Shown here: piece after piece, positions 1-6,795 of the stretch
How the letters are laid out: each line of letters opens with the position of its first letter
Position numbering within the stretch: position 1 is the stretch's first letter
Assembly: GCA_964653025.1 (NCBI GenBank)
Contig: CAZZBZ010000064.1
Location: 1-19,401 of the forward strand
DNA from: JABWAM01 sp964653025
GTDB taxonomy: Bacteria; Verrucomicrobiota; Verrucomicrobiia; JABWAM01
Reading direction: 5' to 3'
DNA length: 19,401 bases
Translations under genes and position numbers: made by a program
Notes under the pieces: generated by a model
What the model saw: the letters and a program-made list of their open reading frames with translations, nothing else
Told to the model about the DNA's origin: nothing
The model's database searches: none

Positions 1-690
1 GCGGGTGCCTTCGAGGACGCCTCGGGGATCACGCGCCGCGCCTTGGAACTCACCCCCGGTGGCAACTGGATGCTCACCGGCACCCTCACCACCAAGGCGA
101 CCGGGGAAGGCGACGCGAAGCCCCCCGAAGGCGTCAAACCCGGGCGCCGACCCATCACGATCCAGATCCTCGCCTTCACTGAATGGGGACGAGAGGTCAT
201 TTACCGCTCGGAGCGGGAGGACCGCTTCGTTTACGGAATGCGCTTCGTCTTCCCGAAGGTCGGTAGCTCGGGAAAGGTGCGGGTCATGGAACTCGACGGC
301 GTCACCCCCATCAAGGACGCGCACGCCCTCTTCATCGGTTCGGCCTTCACGGCGGAAGACCTCGGGCTGGGCTTCCTCGGGTGGAAGTCCCAGGAACTCC
401 TCGGGCTCGACACCCACCGCGACCGCAACTGCTGGCGGATTGTGAGCCGCCCTGCGAAGTCCGACCGCAGCGCCTACGACCGCGTGGACTGCTGGATCGA
501 CCAGGAGTACTTCGCCCTCCTGCGCGCCATCGCGCGCGATGCCGCCGGTAACGCGTTGCGCGAGTTCGATGTCCGCAGCTTCCAGAAACTCGAGAAGGTC
601 TGGATGCTCAAGCGCCTCGATCTCTCGGCCCCGCCCCTCGGCGTGATGAGCCGCCTCGATATCGTGGACGCGAAACGCGAAGAGCCCTGA
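1..690 (+). CDS. Outer membrane lipoprotein-sorting protein, LolA-like (5' end missing)
   Basis: The reading frame is open from the first base of the window, so the true start and probably a signal peptide lie upstream; 229 residues are visible before the TGA. The sequence resembles the LolA-like family often annotated 'outer membrane lipoprotein-sorting protein', predicted to be a periplasmic beta-sheet sandwich that binds lipid-like ligands. Supporting features are alternating hydrophobic/charged strands, a central GLGFLGW segment before a conserved-looking R-x-CWRI strand, and the C-terminal WxD...YFALLRAIA...LREFDV...WMLKRLDL pattern typical of this fold. The first ATG/TTG-type codon inside the window (TTG at 43) is not a credible start because the coding frame continues upstream of it. 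The substrate is unknown. Such proteins often sit beside RND-type exporters, but the upstream neighbour is outside the window. The next gene, at 745, is a broken stub. Confidence 0.65.
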   Translation, partial: AGAFEDASGITRRALELTPGGNWMLTGTLTTKATGEGDAKPPEGVKPGRRPITIQILAFTEWGREVIYRSEREDRFVYGMRFVFPKVGSSGKVRVMELDGVTPIKDAHALFIGSAFTAEDLGLGFLGWKSQELLGLDTHRDRNCWRIVSRPAKSDRSAYDRVDCWIDQEYFALLRAIARDAAGNALREFDVRSFQKLEKVWMLKRLDLSAPPLGVMSRLDIVDAKREEP

Positions 691-744
691 AACGGGGGTG
701 GGTTTTGACAACACCCCCCCCGCAATCCGAACACCTCCAAGCCC

Positions 745-960
745 ATGACCGCCTTCCCCCGCACGAAGATCGAGGGCCTCTCCGTTTCCCGCCTGGTCGT
801 TGGCACGAACTGGTTCCTGGGTTTCTCCCACACCAGCGCGGCCAGGGACCGCTTCATCAAGGAGCGGCAGACCCGCAAGGAGATCGCCGCGGTGCTTGAG
901 GTCTTCTTCCGCGCGGCCCTGCAGTCGACAGAGAAGCCACGGATGGTAGATGACGAGTGA
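745..960 (+). pseudogene. Truncated 5' stub of a conserved hypothetical gene
   Basis: The first ~58 residues (MTAFPRTKIEGLSVSRLVVG... to ...IAAVLEVFFRAAL) look like the well-conserved N-terminus of a roughly 300-residue protein of unknown function. I associate that family, possibly a TIM-barrel/aldo-keto-like fold, with Verrucomicrobiota and Planctomycetota; this is recollection, not a search. After about base 925 the protein-like character stops. The frame runs on for about a dozen residues into the inverted-repeat element that starts at 932, then ends at TGA 958-960. The natural reading is that the 3' part was lost when the repeat element arrived or through a rearrangement at it. No Shine-Dalgarno site is visible before the ATG. 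A 71-residue product is possible but probably non-functional. Confidence 0.5.
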
Positions 961-986
961 CAAGTCCGCTGACACGGACTTGTCAC
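957..986. repeat. Perfect 12-bp hairpin, 6-nt loop
   Basis: The arms gtgacaagtccg (957-968) and cggacttgtcac (975-986) pair perfectly across the loop ctgaca. There is no T-run on either side, so it is unlikely to be an intrinsic terminator. It is better described as a REP-like palindrome within the 932-1098 element. Confidence 0.75.
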
Positions 987-1027
987 GTCTCAGCCGCCAG
1001 CGCGATCTGCTATCACCTAGATGGGAC

Positions 1028-1056
1028 GCGCCGATTCCGTGTGGCGGAATCGGCGC
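1028..1056. repeat. Perfect 12-bp hairpin, 5-nt loop
   Basis: The arms gcgccgattccg (1028-1039) and cggaatcggcgc (1045-1056) pair perfectly across tgtgg. It is the second stem-loop inside the 932-1098 element. It has the same arm length as the first but an unrelated sequence, and no adjacent T-run. Confidence 0.75.
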
Positions 1057-1120
1057 ATTCCTCCATCCGTGGGTATCCGTGTTTCATCCGTGGCTTCTTC
1101 TGGTTTGTCCCCACCCATCA

Positions 1121-1225
1121 TACCGCCTCCGCCAGGGCCATTACCGCATCGTCTTCTCCATCCAGGACTAGGAGCCCGCCGTTTGGGTGGTTAAAATTGG
1201 CCATCGCCGAGATATCTACCGGTAA
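1121..1225 (+). pseudogene. RelE/ParE-family toxin, 3' fragment with internal stop
   Basis: In the frame tac-cgc-ctc from 1121 the translation reads YRLRQGHYRIVFSIQD, TAG stop (1169-1171), then EPAVWVVKIGHRRDIYR and a TAA stop (1223-1225). This is the characteristic C-terminal half of RelE/ParE-type toxins: an R-x-G-x-YR strand, an acidic turn, then a V-x-x-x-x-GHR-x-x-Y ending. Upstream of 1121 the frame runs into the repeat element, and no toxin N-terminus or antitoxin gene is present. The gene is therefore both truncated and interrupted by a nonsense codon, and should be dead. The family match is by eye from the conserved C-terminal motif only. Confidence 0.6.
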
Positions 1226-1392
1226 CGGGTCGCTGAAGAATCAGGAGCGGCCAGCGGGGTTCCTGCGAGTCAAAAAGAGATGGAATCCCAGGGCTGCGGG
1301 AAGGATGAGAGGGGGGTTGATTTCAGGACGGGCTCGCAAACTGAATGGGGAATCGAACGCTTTTTCTCCGTTTCGGTTGCTCCAAAGCGAGA
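1226..1392. other. Non-coding stretch with no recognised element
   Basis: Sequence between the toxin fragment and the stop codon of the glycosyltransferase on the minus strand. I see no convincing ORF, hairpin with T-run, or promoter. The frame extension of the glycosyltransferase down to 1323 is an artefact of the unmerged assembly gap. Confidence 0.5.
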
Positions 1393-2912
1393 TCACATCG
1401 GGGCAGGGGACAACTCCTCGTAGACGGCGAAGGTGCGGGCGGCATTCTTCTTCGCGTCGAAGCGTTCGCGGGCGAGCGCGAGGGCCTTCCGNNNNNNNNN
1501 NNNNNNNNNNNNNNNNNNNNNNNNNNNNNNNNNNNNNNNNNNNNNNNNNNNNNNNNNNNNNNNNNNNNNNNNNNNNNNNNNNNNNNNNNNNGGGCGGCAT
1601 TCTTCTTCGCGTCGAAGCGTTCGCGGGCGAGCGCGAGGGCCTTCCGTCCCATGGCGTGGCGATGGGCGGGATCGGCGAGCAGGGCTACCACGGTGTTGGC
1701 GAGCAAGACGGAGTCGCCGGCGCGCACGAGCACGCCCGTCTCGCCGGGAAGGACGAGTTCGCGGACGCCGCCGAGGTCGCTCGCCACACAAGGGACGCCC
1801 ATTGCCGCCGCCTCGATGACGGGGCGGGCGAAGTGCGGCACCGTCGAGGGAAAGAGGAGGAGCGTGGTGTCGGCGAGAAGGGCGGGAACATCCATCCGTA
1901 CGCCGAGGAGGTGGACGCGACGGCGGAGGCCAGCGGCTACCCCGTGGATCCAGGTCGTGGTGAACTCGGGACCGGATTCCCCGGCAACCACAAGGTGGGC
2001 CTCGGGTGAGCGGGATAGGATTTGTGAGGTGGCCCCGATGAGGATGCCGGCCCCCTTGGTCAGGGCCGACCCGCCGAGGAAAAGGAGGATGGGGCTATGT
2101 TCCGAGATTCCGAGTTCCTTGCGGAGCGCGCCCTTTGGGCGAGAAGCGTCGAACTGGGTGAAGTCCACGAAGTTGTGGATGACATGGAGAGGAGGACGGT
2201 GGGTGCGCGAGTTGCTTGCAGATGGGCACGACGAAGCGTGCCCCTCCATTAGGAAAGGGGTAAGGCGTGGACCGAGCTGGGCGGCGTCGTTTTCGCAGAT
2301 GGCGATCACGGCGTCGGAGCAGCGGCGGACCGTGGCACGGAGGAGCGCGCGACGGAAGCCGAGATAGCCCCGGGCGAGCGGCTCGCGGATGTGCCAGACG
2401 ACCGGCAGGCCGAGCGCCCGCGCGGCAAGCGCGGCGACGGCGAGGGTGGAGGAGTTGAGATGGACGAGAGGAATTTCTGATTTCTGATTTCTGATTTCTG
2501 ATTGTCGATCATCAGCGGAGGAGGAAGAAGGAACTGCAGATTTGGGAGAGAGACCTTCGACCTCCGACCTTCGACCTCCGATTTCGATTTCTTCTCGAAG
2601 CGTCTCCCTGAGTCGGAAGAAGAGGGGGATGGAAGCGGCTAGGCGGGCGAGGAGGCGAGGGAATTGCCACCAGCGAAACCAGACGAGTTCGGTGTGGCTG
2701 AGGTCGGGGCCGGGGACGATGCGGACGGGGAGACCTTCCTTGCGGTAGAGCTCGGCGGCCGGGCCTTCGCGCAGGCAGATCACCCGAGGCGACCACTTCG
2801 CGCGGTCCAACTGGCGGATGAGGTAAAGCAGGCTCAAGGGCGCGCCGCCGATTGCGCGCTCGTGGTGGACGTAGAGGATGGGGCGGGGCGTCATCGGAGG
2901 TTGGAAAGACAT
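1393..2912 (-). CDS. Glycosyltransferase family 4-like, interrupted by an artificial gap
   Basis: A predicted GT-B-fold, NDP-sugar-dependent glycosyltransferase acting at the inner face of the cytoplasmic membrane in polysaccharide assembly. The N-terminal Rossmann half opens ILYVHHERAIGGAPLSL, the usual GG-A loop. The C-terminal half has ILLFLGGSALTKGAGILI, HLVVAGESG and FARPVIEAAAMGVPCVASDLGG, the donor-binding region of GT4 enzymes. The assembled frame crosses 100 N and then shifts. Merging the 55-bp overlap (removing 155 bases) gives a clean ending FDAKKNAARTFAVYEELSPAPM and stop at 1393, for 454 residues. Two insertions (about residues 110-147 and 221-239) are made of genome-repeat sequence read in frame, making it longer than a typical ~400-aa relative. 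ATG 2912 is used; ATG 2894 (MTPRPILYVHH) is an equally good start. It lies 92 nt after another GT4 gene on the same strand. The sugar specificity is unknown. Confidence 0.8.
1437..1646. other. Assembly gap: 100 N flanked by an identical 55-bp overlap
   Basis: Bases 1437-1491 and 1592-1646 are identical over 55 positions, separated by exactly 100 N (1492-1591). This is an unmerged contig overlap, not a biological direct repeat. Deleting one copy plus the Ns (155 bases) restores the glycosyltransferase frame with a stop at 1393. Confidence 0.9.
2224..2243. repeat. Short palindromic repeat read in frame inside the glycosyltransferase
   Basis: Arms gggcacg (2224-2230) and cgtgccc (2237-2243) flank acgaag. 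On the minus strand the surrounding bases are translated as MEGHASSCPS (about residues 222-231). I recognise this as the product of a dispersed intergenic repeat in Verrucomicrobiota-type genomes (recollection). It falls in a loop before the strand HVIHNFVD. Confidence 0.5.
2473..2581. repeat. Heptamer tandem repeats embedded in the glycosyltransferase coding sequence
   Basis: Two blocks with a 7-nt period. The first is four exact copies of atttctg at 2473-2500. The second is 2554-2581, made of alternating ccttcga/cctccga units (an exact 14-bp unit twice). On the minus strand they are translated as RQSEIRNQKSEI and GGRRSEVEG. The low-complexity peptide (about residues 110-147) interrupts an otherwise normal GT4 N-terminal domain, yet the frame stays open. 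Confidence 0.75.
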
Positions 2913-2919
2913 GGATGAT

Positions 2920-2995
2920 GCTCAGGTTATTGCGTTCAACGGTTTAGCGGTTGCTGAACTTTCCAGCTGTGAACCTCTGAACCGTGAACCTGAGC
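2920..2995. repeat. Intergenic inverted repeat between the two glycosyltransferases
   Basis: gctcaggtt (2920-2928) and aacctgagc (2987-2995) are exact inverse complements enclosing a 58-nt AT-richer interior with several gaacc/ggtt half-sites. It fills nearly all of the spacer between the upstream gene's stop (3005) and the downstream start (2912). It resembles a dispersed intergenic repeat more than a terminator, because no T-run follows. Confidence 0.5.
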
Positions 2996-3004
2996 AGCCC
3001 TCTT

Positions 3005-4263
3005 TCACAGCAGGGTCTTCCAGAAGTCGAGGGTGTCGCGGGCCACTTTCGCGTGGGTGTAGCGGGCGAGGACACGTTCCCGCCCGCGGCGGCCCTGGGC
3101 CCGCCGCTCTGAGGCCGAGGCAATGAGGGGAACGAGGCATTCGCGGAGCGCATCGCGGTCTCCCTGCGGAAAGATGAGGCCGGCGTCGCCGATGACCTCG
3201 GGAATCGCGCCCGCCGAGGAGCCGATGACAGGCACCTCACACGCCATCGCCTCGATGAGGACGTGACCGAACTGCTCGCGCCAGGAAGCGGTGTCGCATG
3301 AGGGGAGGATGAGGAGGTTCATTGCGCGGAGGTGATCGCGCACGGCGTCGTGCGGGACCGCGCGGACGTGGACGAGGCGGAGACCGAGGGCGTCGGCCCT
3401 GTCCCTCACGAGGCCGGCGAGGGGACCGTCGCCGACGAGAAGGAGGCTCGCCGGGCCGCGGAAGGTGGCGGCGGCCTCGACGAGGTCGAGGACCCCCTTC
3501 TCGGGGACGAGTCGCCCGACGTAGCCGAGAACGAGTCCCTCGAGGCCGAGGCGGGAACGAAGAGCGTCGGCGGGGGACGGGGAGTAGAAGTCGGGGTCCA
3601 CGCCGAGTTGGGGGATCACGGCGGTTTTTCCACGGAACCCATGTTTGCGGAGGAGGTCCACGGCGTCGCGGTNNNNNNNNNNNNNNNNNNNNNNNNNNNN
3701 NNNNNNNNNNNNNNNNNNNNNNNNNNNNNNNNNNNNNNNNNNNNNNNNNNNNNNNNNNNNNNNNNNNNNNNNACGGCGGTTTTTCCACGGAACCCATGTT
3801 TGCGGAGGAGGTCCACGGCGTCGCGGTTGCCGCCGATGGCGCCGTCGGAGCGGGCGAGGTTGAAGCGCTCGATCGCGGTCCAGGGCCAGCGAAGGCGGCC
3901 CTCCCAGTTGATCCAGGTGAAAAAGCAGGTGCGTGGTTTCGGGCCGCGACGGGCGAGAAGGGCCTGGGCGTACACGGCCGCGGTGGTGCCCTGTTCCACG
4001 CAGAGGAGGTCGAAGTCCCCGAGGTGGTCGAAGGTTCCGGGGGCGAAGAAGTACTGGTCCTCGCGGCCGGTGCGGAATGCGCGCGCAACGCGGACGCGAA
4101 GGTTTTCAGTTTCCGAGGGGATGGGACGGTAGGCCTGCTCCCAACTGGGCCATCGGTGAGGGAGGAGGAGTTCGATCGAAGCGAGCCCCTCGCGCGCGAG
4201 GGATTCCCACTTGGTGCGGTTATCCCGCGCCACGTAGGCATGGCCGACGACCAGTGCGCGCAT
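3005..4263 (-). CDS. Glycosyltransferase family 4, interrupted by an artificial gap
   Basis: After merging a 55-bp overlap around 100 N, the frame reads continuously from MRALVVGHAYVARDN to DTLDFWKTLL, 367 residues, a normal GT4 length. The join GFRGKTA/VIPQLGVDPDFYSP is exactly the inter-domain segment expected (V-I-P-x-G-V-D). GT4 donor-site hallmarks follow: LVLGYVGRLVPEKGVLDLVEA, LLLVGDGP, LLILPS and the E-x7-E motif in WREQFGHVLIEAMACEVPVIGS. The enzyme should transfer a sugar from an NDP-sugar to a membrane or cytosolic acceptor; specificity cannot be read. ATG 4263 is chosen because family members begin at this first beta strand. The in-frame extension to 4341 has no family character and no Shine-Dalgarno site is clear. 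It is probably co-transcribed with the downstream glycosyltransferase at 1393-2912. Confidence 0.85.
3618..3827. other. Assembly gap: 100 N flanked by an identical 55-bp overlap
   Basis: Bases 3618-3672 are repeated exactly at 3773-3827, with 100 N (3673-3772) between. The overlap length is the same as at the other gap, which points to one assembler k-mer length. Removing 155 bases fuses the two halves of the glycosyltransferase in frame. Confidence 0.92.
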
Positions 4264-4455
4264 GGCGGGGAGGGTGCGGAAAAAAGTGGCGGATGGCAAT
4301 ACGGAGAGAATGGGGAAGGATGAACGATCAGCGATGAACAAGAGGAGAAGGGGCTTCAGGGCATCCGGATCAACCTACCTTGGGAATCCGTGCGGGGGTC
4401 ACCGATTCAGATCAGCCCTCTCAACTTCGCCACGAGCCATGGCGTGTGCTTCCGT

Positions 4456-6264
4456 CTACCTCGTGCCGAGGGAGGCGTGGTGTTCCTGGATGGATTTTAC
4501 GGAGATCCCTCGGCGGCGGAGGGACTCGATGCCGCGGGCGGCGGCCAGGGCCCCCGAGGTGGTCGTCATGATGGGAACGCCCCGGTAGAGGGCTTCACGG
4601 CGGATGCGGAGCTCGTCCTCAACCTGGTCCTTGGTTCCGGGGGTGTTGATGATCAGGTTGATCTCGCCGTTCTTGAGCATGTCGAGCACGTTGGGGCGAC
4701 CCTCGCGAAGTTTGAAGAGGGGGCGGGTCTTGACGCCCTGCGCGGCGAGGAAGCCGGCGGTGCCGCCCGTGGCGTGGAGGACAAAGCCGAGTTCGCCGAG
4801 GAGTTGCGCGGCGGGGAGGACGGAGGTCTTGTCGGAATCGCGGACGCTGATGAAGACGTTGCCGGAGGTGGGGAGGGGCGGCTGCGCGGCCATTTGGGAC
4901 TTCGCGTAGGCGACGCCGAGGTCGGCGTCCACGCCCATCACCTCGCCGGTGCTGCGCATCTCGGGGCTGAGAAGAATGTCCACGCCGGGGAAGCGCGCGA
5001 AGGGGAAGACCGACTCCTTGACGCACCAGAAGTTCGGGCGGATCTCCTTCGTAAAATCGAGTTCCTTGAGCGTGCGGCCGATCATCACGCGCGAGGCGAG
5101 CTTGGCGAGCGGGACGCCGATTGCCTTGGAGACGAAGGGAACGGTGCGCGAGGCGCGGGGGTTCACTTCGAGGACATAGACCTTCTCGCCCTTCACGGCA
5201 TATTGGACATTCATGAGCCCGACGACCTTGAGTTCGCGGGCCATGGTGTCGGTGTAGCGGCGCATGATCTCGATCACCTTCTCGCCAAGGGTGTGCGGGG
5301 GGAGAACCATCGCGGCGTCCCCGGAATGGATGCCGGCGAACTCGATATGTTCGAGCATCCCACCGATGACGACGGTGTCGCCCCCGGGCAGGCCAACGTC
5401 GGCGATGCAGTCCACGTCCACCTCGGTGGCGTCCTCGAGGAACTTGTCCACGAGGACGGGGCGCTCGGGGGAGGCTTCCACGGCAAAGCGCATGTAGTGG
5501 CGGAGTTCGTCGTCGCTAAAGACGATCTGCATGGCGCGGCCCCCGAGGACGAACGAGGGGCGGACGAGGATGGGGTAGCCGATTTTCGTGGCGGCGACGA
5601 GGGCCTCCTCCTCGTTGGTGGCGAGGCCGTTGGGGGGCTGGGGGATGCCGAGCTTGTCGAGCATCGCGGAGAAGAGCTTGCGGTCCTCGGCGATCTCGAT
5701 GGACTGGGGAGAGGTGCCGATGATATTGACCCCGTTGCGCTGGAGGCTGAGGGCGAGGTTGAGCGGGGTCTGGCCCCCGAACTGGGCAATGGCGCCCCAG
5801 CACCCCTCGCGCTCGTAGATATGGAGGACGTCCTCGAGGGTGAGCGGTTCGAAGAAGAGCTTGTCGCTGGTGTCGTAGTCCGTGGAGACAGTCTCGGGGT
5901 TCGAGTTGACCATGAGGGTCTCGAAGCCTTCCTCCTTGAGGGCGAAGGAGGCGTGGACGCAGCAGTAGTCGAACTCGATTCCCTGTCCGATGCGATTTGG
6001 CCCGCCGCCGAGGATCATCACCTTCTTCTTGTCGGTGCGGCGGACCTCGTCGTCGCCGGTGTCCCATGTTGAGTAGAAGTAGGGGGTGTAGGCTTCGAAC
6101 TCCGCGGCGCAGGTGTCCACGAGGCGGAAGGAGGGGACGAGCCCGAGTTTTTTTCTCAAGGCGCGGATCGTGTCCTCGGTCTTGCCGGTCAGGTGAGCGA
6201 TCTGGCGGTCGGAGAAACCGAGCGACTTGGCTTTGCGGAGCAAGGCGGAGGAAGCGTCATCCAT
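4456..6264 (-). CDS. carB: Carbamoyl-phosphate synthase large chain, C-terminal half (split CarB2)
   Basis: 602 residues align by eye with the second half of CarB. Residues 1-75 are the end of the oligomerisation domain (LGFSDRQIAHLTG...VDTCAAEFEAYTPYFYST). The carbamate-phosphorylating ATP-grasp domain starts at about 80 (MILGGGPNRIGQGIEFDY, NPETVSTDYDTSD, QFGGQTPLNLA, VRPSFVLGGRAM, EVNPRASRTVPFVSKA). An MGS-like allosteric domain follows from about 463 (LHATGGTAGFL...INTPGT). The protein supplies carbamoyl phosphate for pyrimidine and arginine synthesis, together with CarA and an N-terminal CarB half. That half is not in this window: an in-frame TAA sits just 12 nt before the ATG, and the sequence upstream is an unrelated membrane protein. 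There is no N gap here, so the split looks genuine. Separate carB1/carB2 genes are known from Methanocaldococcus and Aquifex, broken in this same inter-domain region. No Shine-Dalgarno site is seen. Confidence 0.95.
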   Translation of the reverse strand: MDDASSALLRKAKSLGFSDRQIAHLTGKTEDTIRALRKKLGLVPSFRLVDTCAAEFEAYTPYFYSTWDTGDDEVRRTDKKKVMILGGGPNRIGQGIEFDYCCVHASFALKEEGFETLMVNSNPETVSTDYDTSDKLFFEPLTLEDVLHIYEREGCWGAIAQFGGQTPLNLALSLQRNGVNIIGTSPQSIEIAEDRKLFSAMLDKLGIPQPPNGLATNEEEALVAATKIGYPILVRPSFVLGGRAMQIVFSDDELRHYMRFAVEASPERPVLVDKFLEDATEVDVDCIADVGLPGGDTVVIGGMLEHIEFAGIHSGDAAMVLPPHTLGEKVIEIMRRYTDTMARELKVVGLMNVQYAVKGEKVYVLEVNPRASRTVPFVSKAIGVPLAKLASRVMIGRTLKELDFTKEIRPNFWCVKESVFPFARFPGVDILLSPEMRSTGEVMGVDADLGVAYAKSQMAAQPPLPTSGNVFISVRDSDKTSVLPAAQLLGELGFVLHATGGTAGFLAAQGVKTRPLFKLREGRPNVLDMLKNGEINLIINTPGTKDQVEDELRIRREALYRGVPIMTTTSGALAAARGIESLRRRGISVKSIQEHHASLGTR

Positions 6265-6337
6265 GGCGGCGATGGTTTAGACGGTTCGAGCCGACGGGAA
6301 AAGCCCGAAACGCGCGAAGATCAACCCCTCGCGGGGG

Positions 6338-6670
6338 TCAGCGTGGCCGATTGACGAAGGAGGCGAGCCAGGCAAAGGCCAGGAGAACCACCAGACGGTT
6401 GAGGGCGTTCCAGAGGACGACCCAAATTCCGGGGGGGTTTTCCAAGCCGAAGACGTACGCGACCGGCCAGATCAGCGCGCTCAGCGCGGCCATGGCCGCC
6501 CCATGTCGTCGGCCGCTAAACCAGGTCACGATCAGGACGGGCACAAGATAGAAGGAGGTAAACGAGATCTCGGTGTGCGCGAGGTAGTCCACAACGGCAA
6601 TCCCGAGGAGCAGGATGACGCCGAACGCCTGCGCGGCCCGGCTCACAAGGCCGCGGGGCATCTGCTCCAT
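6338..6670 (-). CDS. Small four-helix membrane protein resembling a sensor-domain N-terminus
   Basis: 110 residues with about four hydrophobic segments (roughly 15-31, 36-50, 56-74 and 82-104). The pattern, with VVDYLAHTEISFTSFYLVPVLIVTWFSGRRHG followed later by NALNRLVVLLAFAWL, resembles the membrane input domain at the start of many diguanylate cyclases and histidine kinases. Here the protein stops (WLASFVNRPR) just where the cytoplasmic catalytic domain would begin. It is therefore either a free-standing sensor module or a truncated remnant. ATG 6670 is preferred over the open frame to 6847 because the hydrophobic core starts here and a gagagatacgag stretch precedes it. It lies between ruvX (125 nt upstream) and carB2 (73 nt downstream). 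Its function is not known. Confidence 0.65.
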   Translation of the reverse strand: MEQMPRGLVSRAAQAFGVILLLGIAVVDYLAHTEISFTSFYLVPVLIVTWFSGRRHGAAMAALSALIWPVAYVFGLENPPGIWVVLWNALNRLVVLLAFAWLASFVNRPR

Positions 6671-6795
6671 CTCGTATCTCTCGGAAAGGGGATCGAAGGA
6701 CGTATGCACCTTGCCCAGCGTGGACGTGAAAAAGCCCCCAGTCAACGAATATGGAAAGGTGGACTTGGGTGCGCGTGCATGGCAGCTCCGACGGG

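Larger units (their letters stand above)
932..1098. repeat. 167-bp element with 14-bp terminal inverted repeats and two internal hairpins
   Basis: The left end agaagccacggatg (932-945) and right end catccgtggcttct (1085-1098) are exact reverse complements. Between them lie two perfect hairpins, at 957-986 and 1028-1056. The right side also carries three spaced copies of atccgtg (1065, 1075, 1086). No open reading frame of note lies inside. It is MITE-like in layout, but I see no target-site duplication. The 'cacggatg' motif family recalls dispersed repeats common in PVC genomes (recollection). It sits exactly between two gene fragments. Confidence 0.6.

Noticed and set aside
694..718. gggggtg/caccccc hairpin after the first gene as a terminator
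   Set aside because: Only 7 bp, with an 11-nt loop and no following T-run; it may be chance in a G/C-run-rich spacer.
1323..1392. C-terminal extension of the first glycosyltransferase to 1323
   Set aside because: It arises from reading through the Ns in the wrong frame; merging the 55-bp overlap places the stop at 1393.
2473..2500. CRISPR-like tandem array
   Set aside because: The units are 7 nt with no spacers and lie inside a coding frame; no cas genes are present.
4390..6072. 560-codon plus-strand ORF antisense to carB2
   Set aside because: It mirrors carB2 codon structure in high-GC DNA, is full of Gly/Ala/Asp/Glu/His low-complexity sequence, and has no family features.
6717..6745. Minus-strand TTGACT (6745-6740) as a -35 box for the small membrane protein gene
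   Set aside because: At 17-nt spacing the -10 candidate is CACGCT, too poor to support a promoter call.
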